From contig CALXFD010000007.1 in NCBI GenBank assembly GCA_944387495.1, positions 1-59,567 of the forward strand: 59,567 nucleotides of DNA, written 5' to 3'. Under the pieces are notes generated by a model, which did no database searches, had not been told where the DNA came from, and saw only the letters and a program-made list of their open reading frames with translations. The translations under genes and the position numbers were made by a program. Source of the DNA: an uncultured Clostridia bacterium. GTDB lineage: Bacteria > Bacillota > Clostridia > TANB77 > CAG-508. This document shows, piece after piece, positions 45,803 through 55,131 of this stretch. Position 1 is the first letter of the stretch. The number at the start of each line of letters is the position of its first letter.

Positions 45803-47197
45803 CTATAAAATTATAGTTGCTAATTTAGCCAAATCACTTCTTACAGATTCGCTTTCTGTTAAAGTAACTTGCCAAGCTAAATCGTTGCCTTTCATTTTCT
45901 CAGAGATATAAACTAATCCATTATAATTTTCATTTAAATGAGGATTATCTATCTGAGATGGGTCACCTAAAAATACAAATTTAGAGCCTTTTCCAGCACG
46001 TGATACTATGCTTTTTATATCATGAGGATCTATGTTTTGTGTTTCGTCAATTATAAAAATTGTATCCACAATAGTTCTTCCTCTTAAAAAGCCGATAGGC
46101 TGAATTTGTATAATTCCTTTTGAAAATAGAGCATTAACCTTGTTCTCCGCAGTTTTTGATGAGTTTTTCTCTTTGCCTGATGAATCTTTCTTTGATGAAA
46201 GTAATATGCGAAGGTTGTCTCTTATACCTCCTAAATGCGGATTGTATTTTTCTTCAATATCTCCTGGTAGAAATCCTAAGTTTTCTTGACCAACTGTTTC
46301 TGTTGGTGAAGTGATTAGAATTTGATTGTATTCTGAATGTTGCTCCAATGTTTTTTCAAGAGCTACTGCTAGTGTCTGAAATGTTTTACCAGTTCCAGCA
46401 CAGCCCTTTATTATAACAAGAGGAGCTTTATCACTTTTTTCCAATAATGCTTCGATAGTCATTTTTTGACCAACATTCTTTGGTACTTGTGAATATGGGA
46501 AATAATTCTCATAATTTAATTTAACAATCCTATTTTGAGAAGCATCATATCTAGCAAGTGCAGAATCATTTCCATCAATAGCTTTAATCTCTAAGAACAG
46601 ATTAGGATGCCATTTATATTTTTCATAATCTATAATACAATTTTTTTCAAAAAAACTTTTATTATAGAAAGTAATAATATCTACAGTTCTTGCATAGCAT
46701 TTTATTCTACCTGTATATTGTTCCTTTAAGGAAGGGAAAATATCTTCCTTAAAATTTTCACATTGTATGTCTAGGTATTGAGCATTTAATCTCAATGCAT
46801 TGTTTTTAGTTACCAAAATTATAGGAACATCTGTGCCTTCTTCCTTTAATCCTAATGCTATCTGCAAACAATGCTTATCAACTGGTTTCATATCCAAAAA
46901 TATTTTGTTTTTTGGTATTCTAAAATCTGTGTATCTAGTTTCTAATCTTAAAATAGAACCATTTGACTGGACAACACCTTTCCGCGAAGTCAATTTTTTG
47001 AAATCCAACTTATCTGTTAAGTATGTCAATATTTTTCGTGCAATTCGCCCTCTTTCGTTATAGTTTTCTGCCTCTTTTGAAAGGTCATTGATAACTCGGA
47101 AAGGAACAACTATTTCGTTGTCATTTCCAAACCGTTCTGTACTGTTTTCACTTGACAGTAATGAAGAAGTAGATAAGATAAAAATTTTTTTTGCCAT
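45803..47197 (-). CDS. PIN-PhoH family ATPase (YlaK-like)
   Basis: A 464-residue protein with an N-terminal PIN nuclease-like domain (about 1-150; IFILSTSSLL, EIVVPFRVINDL, VPIILVTKNNALRL) and a C-terminal PhoH ATPase domain. The ATPase shows Walker A IIKGCAGTGKTFQTL (about 263), ITSPTETVGQENLGFLPG, TIFIIDETQNIDPHDIKSIVSR (Walker B) and KFVFLGDPSQIDNP. The first acidic residue expected in the PIN motif (ILDT) reads ILSTSS, so PIN catalysis may be impaired. It likely acts on RNA. It starts behind AAAGGAG on the minus strand. Confidence 0.9.
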   Translation of the reverse strand: MAKKIFILSTSSLLSSENSTERFGNDNEIVVPFRVINDLSKEAENYNERGRIARKILTYLTDKLDFKKLTSRKGVVQSNGSILRLETRYTDFRIPKNKIFLDMKPVDKHCLQIALGLKEEGTDVPIILVTKNNALRLNAQYLDIQCENFKEDIFPSLKEQYTGRIKCYARTVDIITFYNKSFFEKNCIIDYEKYKWHPNLFLEIKAIDGNDSALARYDASQNRIVKLNYENYFPYSQVPKNVGQKMTIEALLEKSDKAPLVIIKGCAGTGKTFQTLAVALEKTLEQHSEYNQILITSPTETVGQENLGFLPGDIEEKYNPHLGGIRDNLRILLSSKKDSSGKEKNSSKTAENKVNALFSKGIIQIQPIGFLRGRTIVDTIFIIDETQNIDPHDIKSIVSRAGKGSKFVFLGDPSQIDNPHLNENYNGLVYISEKMKGNDLAWQVTLTESESVRSDLAKLATIIL

Positions 47198-47330
47198 GTT
47201 GTGCCAACTCCTTTATAATTTTATAGTTATACTAATGTATTTTCTCATATAAGTATGAGATTAATAATTAATATATGCATATATTATAATATATTTATTT
47301 ACATAAATCAATTATTATTTTCAAATAAAA

Positions 47331-47375
47331 GTTAACAATAAAATAGAGTTCGAATTTAATATTATAGAATATAAT
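47331..47375 (+). repeat. Degenerate second copy of the lysC promoter block
   Basis: Forty-one of 45 bases match 44704-44748, including the distinctive AATAAAATAGAGTTCGAAT. Two of the differences fall in the promoter boxes: TTGACA has become TTAACA and TATAAT has become TTTAAT. It lies about 100 bp before the 115-residue gene and may be a weakened promoter. Confidence 0.8.
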
Positions 47376-47477
47376 AAAAAATATTTATACTAAAAATGAT
47401 AAAATACTTTACATTATGTAGATTTGTGATAAAATAGAAGTATACAATATAAATTATAGTATAAGGAGGAATACTAT

Positions 47478-47825
47478 ATGAAGAATAAGGATTACCGGAA
47501 ATCAAAATTAAAACATCAGTTAATCCAAAAGAAATTGAATGGACAAAAAGTACTATATTGGAGAATATCTTCATATCAACAATTACAAGATATTCAAGAG
47601 ATTGGAGGAATTGTAGAACCATACCTTTATGAAATAAAAACAAGAAAATTTTATAATGTAAATAAACTTCCTTGCACATTACTAAAAGACTTACACTATT
47701 TAAACAAGAGGGGAAAAATTTATGAGGTAAGAAGGTTAAGAGAAAATGAAAAGCGTACTCTTGACGAATTTGGAATTCGGTATAGGCCAATAAAATTTAA
47801 AGTATTTCTCGACAGAATAGGATAA
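47478..47825 (+). CDS. Basic small protein, function unknown
   Basis: A 115-residue basic protein (many Lys, Arg and Tyr) starting MKNKDYRKSKLKHQLIQKK. Strand/helix mix is visible: VLYWRISSYQQLQDIQEIGG, RKFYNVNKLPCTLLKDLHYL, GIRYRPIKFKVFL. No family was recognised; the charge suggests nucleic-acid binding. It starts behind ATAAGGAGG. It contains CGG codons read in frame (including CGG followed by A at about 47493). A strong terminator ends it. Confidence 0.6.
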   Translation: MKNKDYRKSKLKHQLIQKKLNGQKVLYWRISSYQQLQDIQEIGGIVEPYLYEIKTRKFYNVNKLPCTLLKDLHYLNKRGKIYEVRRLRENEKRTLDEFGIRYRPIKFKVFLDRIG

Positions 47826-47827
47826 TC

Positions 47828-47885
47828 TGTCAAATAAAAGTAGTTAGTTTGGGAATTTTCTAAACTAACTACTTTTTATTTGACA
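47828..47885 (+). terminator. Long terminator hairpin
   Basis: TGTCAAATAAAAGTAGTTAG (from 47828) pairs with CTAACTACTTTTTATTTGACA (to 47885), a stem of about 20 bp with one bulge. It isolates the 115-residue gene from the PfkB kinase. Confidence 0.85.
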
Positions 47886-47958
47886 ATGTAGTCATATTTT
47901 GCTACCATATAACATATATTTATATTAAGTAATCTCAAATAACAAAAGGAGGGCAATT

Positions 47959-48876
47959 ATGAGTTATTTAGCAGTAGGAGATTTAGTAGGAGAAGGTTAC
48001 TATCAAAATGGAAAAGCTATTCGCTTTGATGGAGGTGCATCTCGGTTTAATGTGATTGCTAATTTATCAGCACAGGGAGAAAAAACAAAAGTAATATCTG
48101 CTTGTGGCACAGATTTAGCAGGAGATATTGCATTAAATGGTTTAAAAAAGGTTGGTGTAGACACAACAGATGTGATTCGGGAAGGAAGTACTCGAATGTA
48201 CCATATAATTGCAATAGGTGATAGACATGAATGTAAAAAGAAATGTCCATTTTGTGGTGAAAGCACCTGGCATGATACACCAAAAGCAGGTTTCGATTAC
48301 TGTATAAGTAGGATGAACTCAAAAGATATTTTAATTTTAGATGGGTTAAAGAACGAAAATATTCCATTTATAACAGCTACTTTGAATGAAAAAGTATTAG
48401 ATATAGGTAGAATAAAGCGTTTAGAACCTTTACCAAATGATATTCTTTTATTCATTTTAAAAAACAAGATTGAAATTCTGCAATTAAATGAAACAGTTGC
48501 GAATTACCTTTTAATGAGATTTGGTTTTAGCAGTTTCCTAGATTTATTCTTATTATTTCAACCTAAATTAATGGTTGTAACCAAAGGAAAAAAAGGAGCA
48601 GACTTTATCTATGGAGAACAAATATATGAAGAAAAATTACCACAAAGCAAGGTAGCAACAGAAATTGATGATACAGGAGCAGGCGATGCCTTTTTCTCAG
48701 TTGTTATTCGAGAATATTACAACAGTAGCAAAAAGCTTAGTAAAACTTTTGTGAACTCTTGCTTTAAAAAAGCAACGGAATTAACAACACAAGTTGTATC
48801 ACATGTTGGAGCAAGAGGACATCTTTATGATGGCTATTGTGAAGAAAATATGACATGTATATGTCATAAGCTTTAA
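47959..48876 (+). CDS. PfkB-family carbohydrate kinase with Cys-rich insert
   Basis: A 305-residue PfkB/ribokinase-fold protein. The N-terminus has YLAVGDLVGEGYYQNGKAI and GGASRFNVIANLSAQG (sugar-binding), VISACGTDLAGD is the second glycine-rich strand, and EIDDTGAGDAFFSV (about 234) carries the catalytic Asp and anion hole. Unusually, CKKKCPFCGESTWHDTP (about 94-110) inserts a CxxxCxxC cluster, and the C-terminus ends YCEENMTCICHKL. Together these could form a metal site. The substrate is unknown. It lies just before the GS-like/radical SAM cluster but is separated from it by a terminator. Confidence 0.82.
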   Translation: MSYLAVGDLVGEGYYQNGKAIRFDGGASRFNVIANLSAQGEKTKVISACGTDLAGDIALNGLKKVGVDTTDVIREGSTRMYHIIAIGDRHECKKKCPFCGESTWHDTPKAGFDYCISRMNSKDILILDGLKNENIPFITATLNEKVLDIGRIKRLEPLPNDILLFILKNKIEILQLNETVANYLLMRFGFSSFLDLFLLFQPKLMVVTKGKKGADFIYGEQIYEEKLPQSKVATEIDDTGAGDAFFSVVIREYYNSSKKLSKTFVNSCFKKATELTTQVVSHVGARGHLYDGYCEENMTCICHKL

Positions 48877-48885
48877 AAAACGGAG

Positions 48886-48937
48886 AAAGAATTTACTAAT
48901 AAATGTACTAAAAACATAATTAGTAAATTCTTTTTCT
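48886..48937 (+). terminator. Terminator or attenuator before the GS-like gene
   Basis: AAAGAATTTACTAAT (48886-48900) pairs perfectly with ATTAGTAAATTCTTT (48919-48933), then TTC and T-rich sequence. No clear promoter lies between it and the next gene at 48961, so it could partially read through into the cluster. Confidence 0.75.
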
Positions 48938-48960
48938 TTGTTTTATAGAAAGGAGTACAT

Positions 48961-50163
48961 ATGAATAATAGTGAACAATTAGAGAAAATTGAGCAAATTA
49001 AAGAATTTTTAAAGCAAAAAGATATTAAAAATATTTATTTGGTATTTACAGATACAAATGGAAAAATACTGTATAAAAGTGTTGGAGTAGAAGAATTAAT
49101 AAGAAATACTCATGTTTCATGGTTTGACGGAATTAGTATAAATGGAAATTTGATAGAAGATTTTAAAACTTCTAAAAAAAGTGAGTGGCTAGTAATATTA
49201 CCAGATGCTGATGCTTTTTATTATTTGCCATTTATAAATGAGAAAGAACAAAGTTCATGTATGATTATATGTGATTATAAGGCTTTTCCTTATGATACAA
49301 GAAAACTATTAAAAGATGTGGTAGAAAAATATTTAGAAATGGGAATAACTCCTATAATTGGTCCAGAATATATTTATTCATTAGATGAAAAAGATAAACA
49401 AGATTTCTATTGCTCATTACCAGTATATAATTATAATAAATTTAACAATAAATTGGTAAATAATTTATTAGATGCAAATATTGCTATTGAATATTATATG
49501 CCATTTGGAAATAAGCATAATAGAATTGATTTAGTACCAGATGTTGCTAATATAAGTGCTGATAAATTACTTGTATGTAGATGGTTTTCAGAAAATTTAG
49601 CATATTTAGAAAATACAAGCATATTATTAAGTAGTCCAGGAAATGAAACAATTTCATCTTGTCCATCACATTTTAGCTTATGGAAAGGTAATAGAGAAAA
49701 AAATCTTTTCTTTGATGGAGAGGAAGAAAACGAATTAAGTATGTTAGGAAATAAATTTATTAATGGAGTTTTATATTTTAATAAATTTATAAAAGCTGTA
49801 ATTAAATCTTGTACAAAACAAGAAGTAAAAAATTATATGGTTAAATATTCTACAAATAGAGATAATTCATTAATACAAGTTCCATTATATTTCAATGAAA
49901 AGCAAAAGAAAGATAGAATAGGGTGGAGTAAGAGATGTATATTTAATGGTATTAATGCAGATTGTAATTATCATTTAGTATATGCAACAATTTTGTATGC
50001 AGGATTTATTGGGATTAATAATAATAAATTTTTTGAGATTGAAAAAAGAATTGATGATTACACAAACACAGAATTAATTGAAGAAGTAGAAAATAATGAA
50101 TATTTTAAAGAAGTCTTTAATACAGAGCTTATCAAGAAAATAGTAGAAAAATTAAAAAATTAA
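48961..50163 (+). CDS. Glutamine-synthetase-like protein with degenerate active site
   Basis: A 400-residue protein with the glutamine synthetase fold order. The N-terminal beta-grasp has IYLVFTDTNGKILYKSVGVEEL and SWFDGISINGNLI (compare FDGSSI), ILPDADAFYYLPF follows, and the catalytic domain has MGITPIIGPEYIYSL, SCPSHFSLWKGNREKNLFFDG (compare the HxHxSLW motif) and YHLVYATILYAGFIGI. By eye several metal/ATP ligands are changed: the second Glu of GPExE is Ile, the first His of HxH is Pro, and the ExR segment near the C-terminus is not recognisable. It may be a ligase with a changed mechanism or a non-catalytic scaffold. It starts the unit that includes two radical SAM genes. Confidence 0.78.
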   Translation: MNNSEQLEKIEQIKEFLKQKDIKNIYLVFTDTNGKILYKSVGVEELIRNTHVSWFDGISINGNLIEDFKTSKKSEWLVILPDADAFYYLPFINEKEQSSCMIICDYKAFPYDTRKLLKDVVEKYLEMGITPIIGPEYIYSLDEKDKQDFYCSLPVYNYNKFNNKLVNNLLDANIAIEYYMPFGNKHNRIDLVPDVANISADKLLVCRWFSENLAYLENTSILLSSPGNETISSCPSHFSLWKGNREKNLFFDGEEENELSMLGNKFINGVLYFNKFIKAVIKSCTKQEVKNYMVKYSTNRDNSLIQVPLYFNEKQKKDRIGWSKRCIFNGINADCNYHLVYATILYAGFIGINNNKFFEIEKRIDDYTNTELIEEVENNEYFKEVFNTELIKKIVEKLKN

Positions 50164-50237
50164 TATTGTTATTAAAAATATTTAATATGGTTATAGCTTT
50201 TCCGCAAAACTAAATAATATGCAAAGGATGATTTTTT

Positions 50238-51252
50238 ATGAATACTGAATTTTGTTTATTTCAAGTAGACGCTAAAAGAGTAATTTGGGAAGTTACTAAA
50301 TATTGTAACTACAAATGCAAGCATTGTTGTGCATCTGCAAGTAAAGTAGACACAAAAGATGAGATAGGAACTCGGAAGGTTTTTTACAATTTTAGATGAA
50401 CTTAAAGAATTTGGTGTAAAAGAAATATACTTTTCAGGAGGTGAACCATTTTCAAGACCAGATATCATAGATATATTAAAAAAGGCAAAAGAAAATGGTA
50501 TTACTTGCAACATATCTACAAATGGTTCTTATTTAACTGAAAAAATTGCAAAAGAACTAGAAATGCTAAATTTAAAAAAGGTACATATTAGCTTAGATAG
50601 TAGCATTGAAAAAGACTTTAATGAATTTAGAGGTGGAAACTATTTTACACCTACTATTAATGCTATTAAATTGCTAAAAAGCCATAATATTTATGTAAGG
50701 GTTGGCACTGTGATTTGGAAGAAAAATATAGATATACTAGAAGATATGATTAAATACCTAATTTCTCTTAATGTAGATGAAGTAGTTTTTAATTGGCTTA
50801 TAAAAGTTGGTAGATTAGTTGAAAATGATGATGTATGTGTTGATTTAAAATATTTTGATGATACAGTAGAAAAAATAAGAAAGTTTGAAAATATTTATAA
50901 AGATTATATTAAAATATCAATGCATAGAAAAGAAAAATTTTGTGCAACATCAGAAGTGTGTCCAGGTGGAGAAAGATTTTTCTATATTTCACCAGAAGGT
51001 TTTGTTTCTCCTTGTTCATGGATTAAGAAAATGGATAGTAGTTTTACAAGTAGAAAATCTTTAATAAATACACCTTTTTCAGAAATAATAAAAGAAGATG
51101 GAATACAAAGATTTAATAAAATGAAATATGAGAGAAATGAATTATATAAAACAGGATGTCCTGCTATCTGTAAAGAAAGAAATAACACATATTATTCAAA
51201 AGACCCTTTATTAGATGTAAAGGTAGAGGAAAAGGAGGTATGTTGCAAATGA
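50238..51252 (+). CDS. Radical SAM protein 1 with C-terminal Cys cluster, frame broken by one extra base
   Basis: ATG 50238 (behind AAAGGATG) gives MNTEFCLFQVDAKRVIWEVT and the cluster motif CNYKCKHC (residues about 24-31). The frame then stops at 50397-50399. Removing one G of CGG 50373-50375 yields GTRRFFTILDELKEFG and continuity to 51252, 337 residues in all. The rest has the GGEP motif FSGGEPFSRPDI, NGITCNISTNG and LKKVHISLDS. A SPASM/Twitch-like tail follows (CATSEVCPGGERFFYISPEG...CSW...GCPAICKE) for auxiliary Fe-S clusters. Such proteins usually modify peptides or small molecules. Its stop overlaps the start of radical SAM protein 2. Confidence 0.88.
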
Positions 51253-52346
51253 AAATATTAAATTCATGTCCATTTAATTTATCAGATAATAAAACTAGGA
51301 TATTATGGGAGATAACACCTAGATGTAATATGAGTTGTAAACATTGCTTATTTTTTCAAAATAACCAAAATGGCTTTATGCAAGAAATGAAACTAGATGA
51401 TGTTTATAAAATAATAGATAATATTTCAAAAGATAAAAATGTTACTGCTATATGGTTATCTGGTGGAGAACCGCTTTTACGAAAAGATATTGTACAAATT
51501 TGTGAATATATTAGCAATAAAAATATAGTTCCTTCATTAAGTACAAATGGTGTTTTATTAAATGAAGAATTAATAGAATCACTATATAATGCAGGTGTAA
51601 GATATATACATTTAAGTTTAGACGGAGCAAAAGCATCTACTCATGATAAATTAAGAGGAGTTAAAGGAGCATATAGCAAATTAATGGATGTAATGGAACT
51701 ATTAAAAAAATCTCCTATTAGAAGTGGTGCAAGTTTCATGGTTACAGAAGAAAGTATTGATGAAATAGAAGATGTTATAAAAATAGCAGATGAAAAAGGA
51801 CTTAATGTATTAAGTTTCTACTTAGTAGCAGAGTTGGGGAGAGGAGCAGAAAACTATAAAACAGATAAATCAAATTTAGCTGAAAGATTAGCTAATAAAA
51901 TTGAAAAAATAGAAAAATTAAGAATGGATAATTCAAAACTAAAAATAGAATTATTCAGAGCAGATAAACCTTCAAATTGTGAAGAAAATGTATTACAAAA
52001 ATGTAAAGGTTCTAATTTTTTAAATATTACATATGATGGGAAATTAGGTGCATGTCCTTGGTTTATGAAATCAGAAGAGGGATTTGATGTAGGTTCTATA
52101 TTAGAAAATGATTTTATCGAGTTAGAAGAAAAATGTAAAAATATAATGAAAGAGAAAATAGAGGAAAGACAAAATAATATAGAATATTGCAAAAAATGTC
52201 CAAATGAAGCTCTTTGTGGAAAAGGATGTATAGCATTGCAAAACTTAAACAAAGGTTCATATTATAAGCTAGATCCAATATGTCCAAATATAAAAAGAAC
52301 TGTGGGGGCGAACAATAAGGATACAGCTCTTTTAAAAGAAGCGTAG
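51240..52346 (+). CDS. Radical SAM/SPASM protein 2
   Basis: A 368-residue radical SAM enzyme with cluster motif CNMSCKHC (about residues 29-36), AIWLSGGEPLLRKDIVQI, IVPSLSTNGVLL and YIHLSLDGAKASTHDKLRG. Its C-terminal SPASM domain binds auxiliary Fe-S clusters: NITYDGKLGACPW (about 262), YCKKCPNEALCGKGCIAL (about 314-331) and DPICPN. AGGAGG sits inside the end of the previous gene and the two overlap by 13 bases, so they are translationally coupled. Resembles enzymes that modify ribosomal peptides (PqqE/AnSME/MftC branches). No precursor peptide could be identified nearby. Confidence 0.92.
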   Translation: MLQMKILNSCPFNLSDNKTRILWEITPRCNMSCKHCLFFQNNQNGFMQEMKLDDVYKIIDNISKDKNVTAIWLSGGEPLLRKDIVQICEYISNKNIVPSLSTNGVLLNEELIESLYNAGVRYIHLSLDGAKASTHDKLRGVKGAYSKLMDVMELLKKSPIRSGASFMVTEESIDEIEDVIKIADEKGLNVLSFYLVAELGRGAENYKTDKSNLAERLANKIEKIEKLRMDNSKLKIELFRADKPSNCEENVLQKCKGSNFLNITYDGKLGACPWFMKSEEGFDVGSILENDFIELEEKCKNIMKEKIEERQNNIEYCKKCPNEALCGKGCIALQNLNKGSYYKLDPICPNIKRTVGANNKDTALLKEA

Positions 52347-52352
52347 AATAAG

Positions 52353-53445
52353 TTGACTATACAAACTAAAAAATATCTTTTTGAAAAAATTAATAAAAGA
52401 CACTATAATTCGCCCCTAGTGTCTTTTTTGGGGAATTATAGATTTAATATATATTCTACTCATTCTTCAAAACTCAAACTAGCATTTAACAATGATATTA
52501 AACCAAATAAAAACTTTCCAATTGTAGATATTAATATATATTTAATAGAAAAAGGTATCTTGTATAAAAATATTATAGAATATTGCACGACATCTTATGA
52601 CAAATTTTCTCCATATTTTATAGAAGACTTTTATAAAGAATTAAATAAAGCACTTGAAAAAAATTATTCTTTAAAAACACATGTGAATAGATATTATATT
52701 AAAAACTCTAATATTTTTGCATGTTTCCCATATAGTAGTGACAATTTTTATATACATTTTTCATACAATGATAATAATATATATTTATTAGGCAATGAAA
52801 ATAACTTAAATAGAATAATATTAGATTTTTTAACAGTATCTTCTGAATATTTACCATTTCATTCATCAGCTTGCCGGAAAAAATAATACAGCTTTATGTT
52901 TTTTTAGTGATAGTGGTTGCGGAAAAACTTCAATTATGATAAAATTATTGGCAACCCATTTTTCTTTTATAACAGATGACAGTCTATTTGTTTCACATGA
53001 TAAAATAAAACGAATATATAATATGATGAATGTAAAAAAGGATTATCCAAACAATTTAGTAATATCAAAAAAAGTAAACAAACAAAAAAATAAAGAAAAA
53101 ATACCAATAAATCTAGGAGAATTAACTAAAAAAATAGGATTTGAACTTGGAAATGAATATTCGAATAAAAAATTTATTTATCTATCTAAAAATATTGATG
53201 ATTTAGCTATATTAAAAAAAGGCGGTAAAAATATTTTAGCAAAATTAAAAGAACCTTTTCCAGCAATCTCTACACATAGTTTATGGTGTTTACATTATTT
53301 ATCTAATAATAAAAACTATATAAAAGATTTAGTTCAAAAATCTATTAATTATTGGTCTAATGAATTAAATAATATAGATTATATCTATACAAATGATATA
53401 TGGAAAAAAGGAAGTGATACAATTGAAAAAATTATTAATATCTGA
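52353..53445 (+). CDS. HPr-kinase-like P-loop protein, frame broken by one extra base
   Basis: The frame starts at TTG 52353, six bases after radical SAM protein 2, without a strong binding site. The N-terminal part (about 170 residues) is a beta-rich region ending SSEYLPFHSSAC. It stops at 52884-52886. Removing one G of CGG 52875-52877 continues into KNNTALCFFSDSGCGKTSIM with a Walker A as in HPr kinase-related proteins (compare HSSA...GxSGxGKT), then FITDDSLFVSH as the Walker B-like strand. The full length is about 363 residues. HPr-kinase-like proteins are recurrent members of peptide-modification clusters, where some phosphorylate peptide precursors; that role is inference here. Confidence 0.72.
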
Positions 53446-54157
53446 TTATGATAACACATTATTTACAGACGAAAAAACTCTGTTAGCTAATGTAGAAGAG
53501 ATAAAAAAATTTAGAGCTTATGGTAATTTATTTGCAATATCAACAAGTAGGGGATATAGCTCTATAATTAATGAAATAAAGAAATTTAATATACCATATG
53601 ATTACATAAGTGTGAACAATGGAGCAGGTATTTTTGATAATACTGGTAAAAAAATTTTTTATAATTATATGAAAGACGAAAAAGTAAAAGAAATAGAAAA
53701 TATATTAAATGATTTTAAAAATGTTTCTATTACAAGATATTATATAGATAATATAAAAACACAAGAAAAGGGAGAACAAATAGACATAAACAATGTAAAA
53801 GAAGTTGTTAGTTATAAAATAAAAGGAGAAATAGAAGATTTAACAAAAATAAAAGAGTTGGTAGAAAAAAAGCTTCCTGAATATATAGTAAGCATAAAAG
53901 ATAATATAAAATTATTTATAAATAATAATGAAAACAATAAAGAAAAAGCAACAAAAGATATAATAAATACTATAAATGAAAATCTAAAAATATATACAGT
54001 TGGAGATGATGATGTAGATTATGATATGTTAAAAAAATATAATGGATATAGAATGCAAAATTCTTCTAAATTACTTTTAGAAAATATAGATAATGTAACT
54101 ACATCGATTTCGGATTTAATCTCAAAATTATTAATTTTAGAGAATAATGAGTTCTAA
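53423..54157 (+). CDS. HAD-superfamily (Cof-type) phosphatase
   Basis: A 244-residue HAD hydrolase. Motif I is ISDYDNTLF (residues 5-13) with the two catalytic Asp residues, motif II is FAISTSRGY (about 45), and motif IV is TVGDDDVDYDML (about 195). A cap domain lies between (residues about 85-180), as in Cof/SPP-type phosphatases. TTG 53423 is chosen as the start, with GGAAGTG nearby; it overlaps the HPr-kinase-like gene by 23 bases, so they are coupled. Paired with a kinase-like protein it could reverse or finish a phosphorylation step. It ends the cluster. Confidence 0.88.
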   Translation: MKKLLISDYDNTLFTDEKTLLANVEEIKKFRAYGNLFAISTSRGYSSIINEIKKFNIPYDYISVNNGAGIFDNTGKKIFYNYMKDEKVKEIENILNDFKNVSITRYYIDNIKTQEKGEQIDINNVKEVVSYKIKGEIEDLTKIKELVEKKLPEYIVSIKDNIKLFINNNENNKEKATKDIINTINENLKIYTVGDDDVDYDMLKKYNGYRMQNSSKLLLENIDNVTTSISDLISKLLILENNEF

Positions 54158-54222
54158 AATGTACAACCTTTGAATATATATAATTTAGATACATAATTGT
54201 ATATTATGAGGAGGTAGAAAAG

Positions 54223-54519
54223 ATGACAATTGATGAAAGAAAAACTATAAATACTGCTGTAATTCAAAATTTGATATTAGAAAATAGAGGAAAATTAAGC
54301 ATATCAGGAGTTTTAGATGTTTTAAGTTTTGATGATCAAGTTGTTATGGTAGAAACAGAATTAGGACTTTTAACGGTAAAAGGTGAAAATTTAAGAATAA
54401 ACAAATTAAGTATAGATACATCAGAAGTAATTATTGAAGGTAATATCTCATCATTATCATATAGTGACAAAGAAACTGGTCAAAATAAAACAAGTTTTAT
54501 AAGTAAGCTCTTCAAATAA
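54223..54519 (+). CDS. yabP: Sporulation protein YabP
   Basis: A 98-residue YabP/YqfC-family spore-cortex protein with the beta-rich pattern LILENRGKLSISGVLDVLSFDDQVVMVETELGLLTVKGENLRINKLS, typical of the family. It is needed with YabQ for cortex formation. It starts behind GAGGAGG. The order yabP-yabQ-divIC is conserved in spore-formers and supports the assignment. Confidence 0.93.
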   Translation: MTIDERKTINTAVIQNLILENRGKLSISGVLDVLSFDDQVVMVETELGLLTVKGENLRINKLSIDTSEVIIEGNISSLSYSDKETGQNKTSFISKLFK

Positions 54520-54553
54520 TTAATTTAATAATTCTGTTAGGCAACTTTTACTT

Positions 54554-54600
54554 ATTTGCATAGATAATTTTTGAACTGTCTAATAATTATCTATGCAAAT
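54554..54600. repeat. Perfect 16-bp hairpin between yabP and yabQ
   Basis: ATTTGCATAGATAATT (54554-54569) and AATTATCTATGCAAAT (54585-54600) are perfectly complementary around a 15-base loop. There is no T-run, so it is more likely an mRNA stabiliser or processing structure than a terminator. It ends 25 bases before the yabQ start. Confidence 0.7.
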
Positions 54601-54624
54601 AAATTTTGCAGAAAGGATATTTAT

Positions 54625-55131
54625 ATGGTAGTAAATCAAACATTGCTATTTTTGATTTTCATGCTTGATGGAATAATTATAGGACTTATATTTGACATTT
54701 TTAGAATATCCAGAAGAACAATAAAAACATCAGATTTTATAACAATTATAGAAGATTTTTTATTTTGGATTTTAACAGCAATTATTTTACTATATTCTAT
54801 ATTTACATTTAACAATGGGGAAATTAGATGGTTTATGTTTATGGCAACCATTTTGGGATTTTTATTATATATAATGACAGTAAGTTCATATATAATAAAA
54901 ATAAATGTAACAATTATCAATTTTATAAAGAAAATAATTAAAAAAATATTTAATATAATATGTATTCCTTTTAAAATATTATTTAAATTCATAAAAAAGC
55001 TCTGTTTTAATCCAATATTATTTATAATTGTAAATATAAAAAAGAAGAATAAAATATTATTCCAAAAAGTACATAAATTATTTAATAAAAAAAGAACTAA
55101 TAAAGTGCAAAAAGTAGCAAAATTAAATTGA
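54625..55131 (+). CDS. yabQ: Sporulation protein YabQ
   Basis: A 168-residue membrane protein with helices at about 7-25, 43-66, 72-94 and a hydrophobic Lys/Ile/Phe-rich C-terminus. The N-terminal LIFMLDGIIIGLIFDIFRISRR and later EDFLFWILTAIILLYSIFTFNNGEIRWFMFM are typical of YabQ, required for spore cortex assembly and located in the outer forespore membrane. ATG 54625 follows AAAGGA; the longer frame from 54571 has no binding site and crosses the hairpin. Confidence 0.92.
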   Translation: MVVNQTLLFLIFMLDGIIIGLIFDIFRISRRTIKTSDFITIIEDFLFWILTAIILLYSIFTFNNGEIRWFMFMATILGFLLYIMTVSSYIIKINVTIINFIKKIIKKIFNIICIPFKILFKFIKKLCFNPILFIIVNIKKKNKILFQKVHKLFNKKRTNKVQKVAKLN

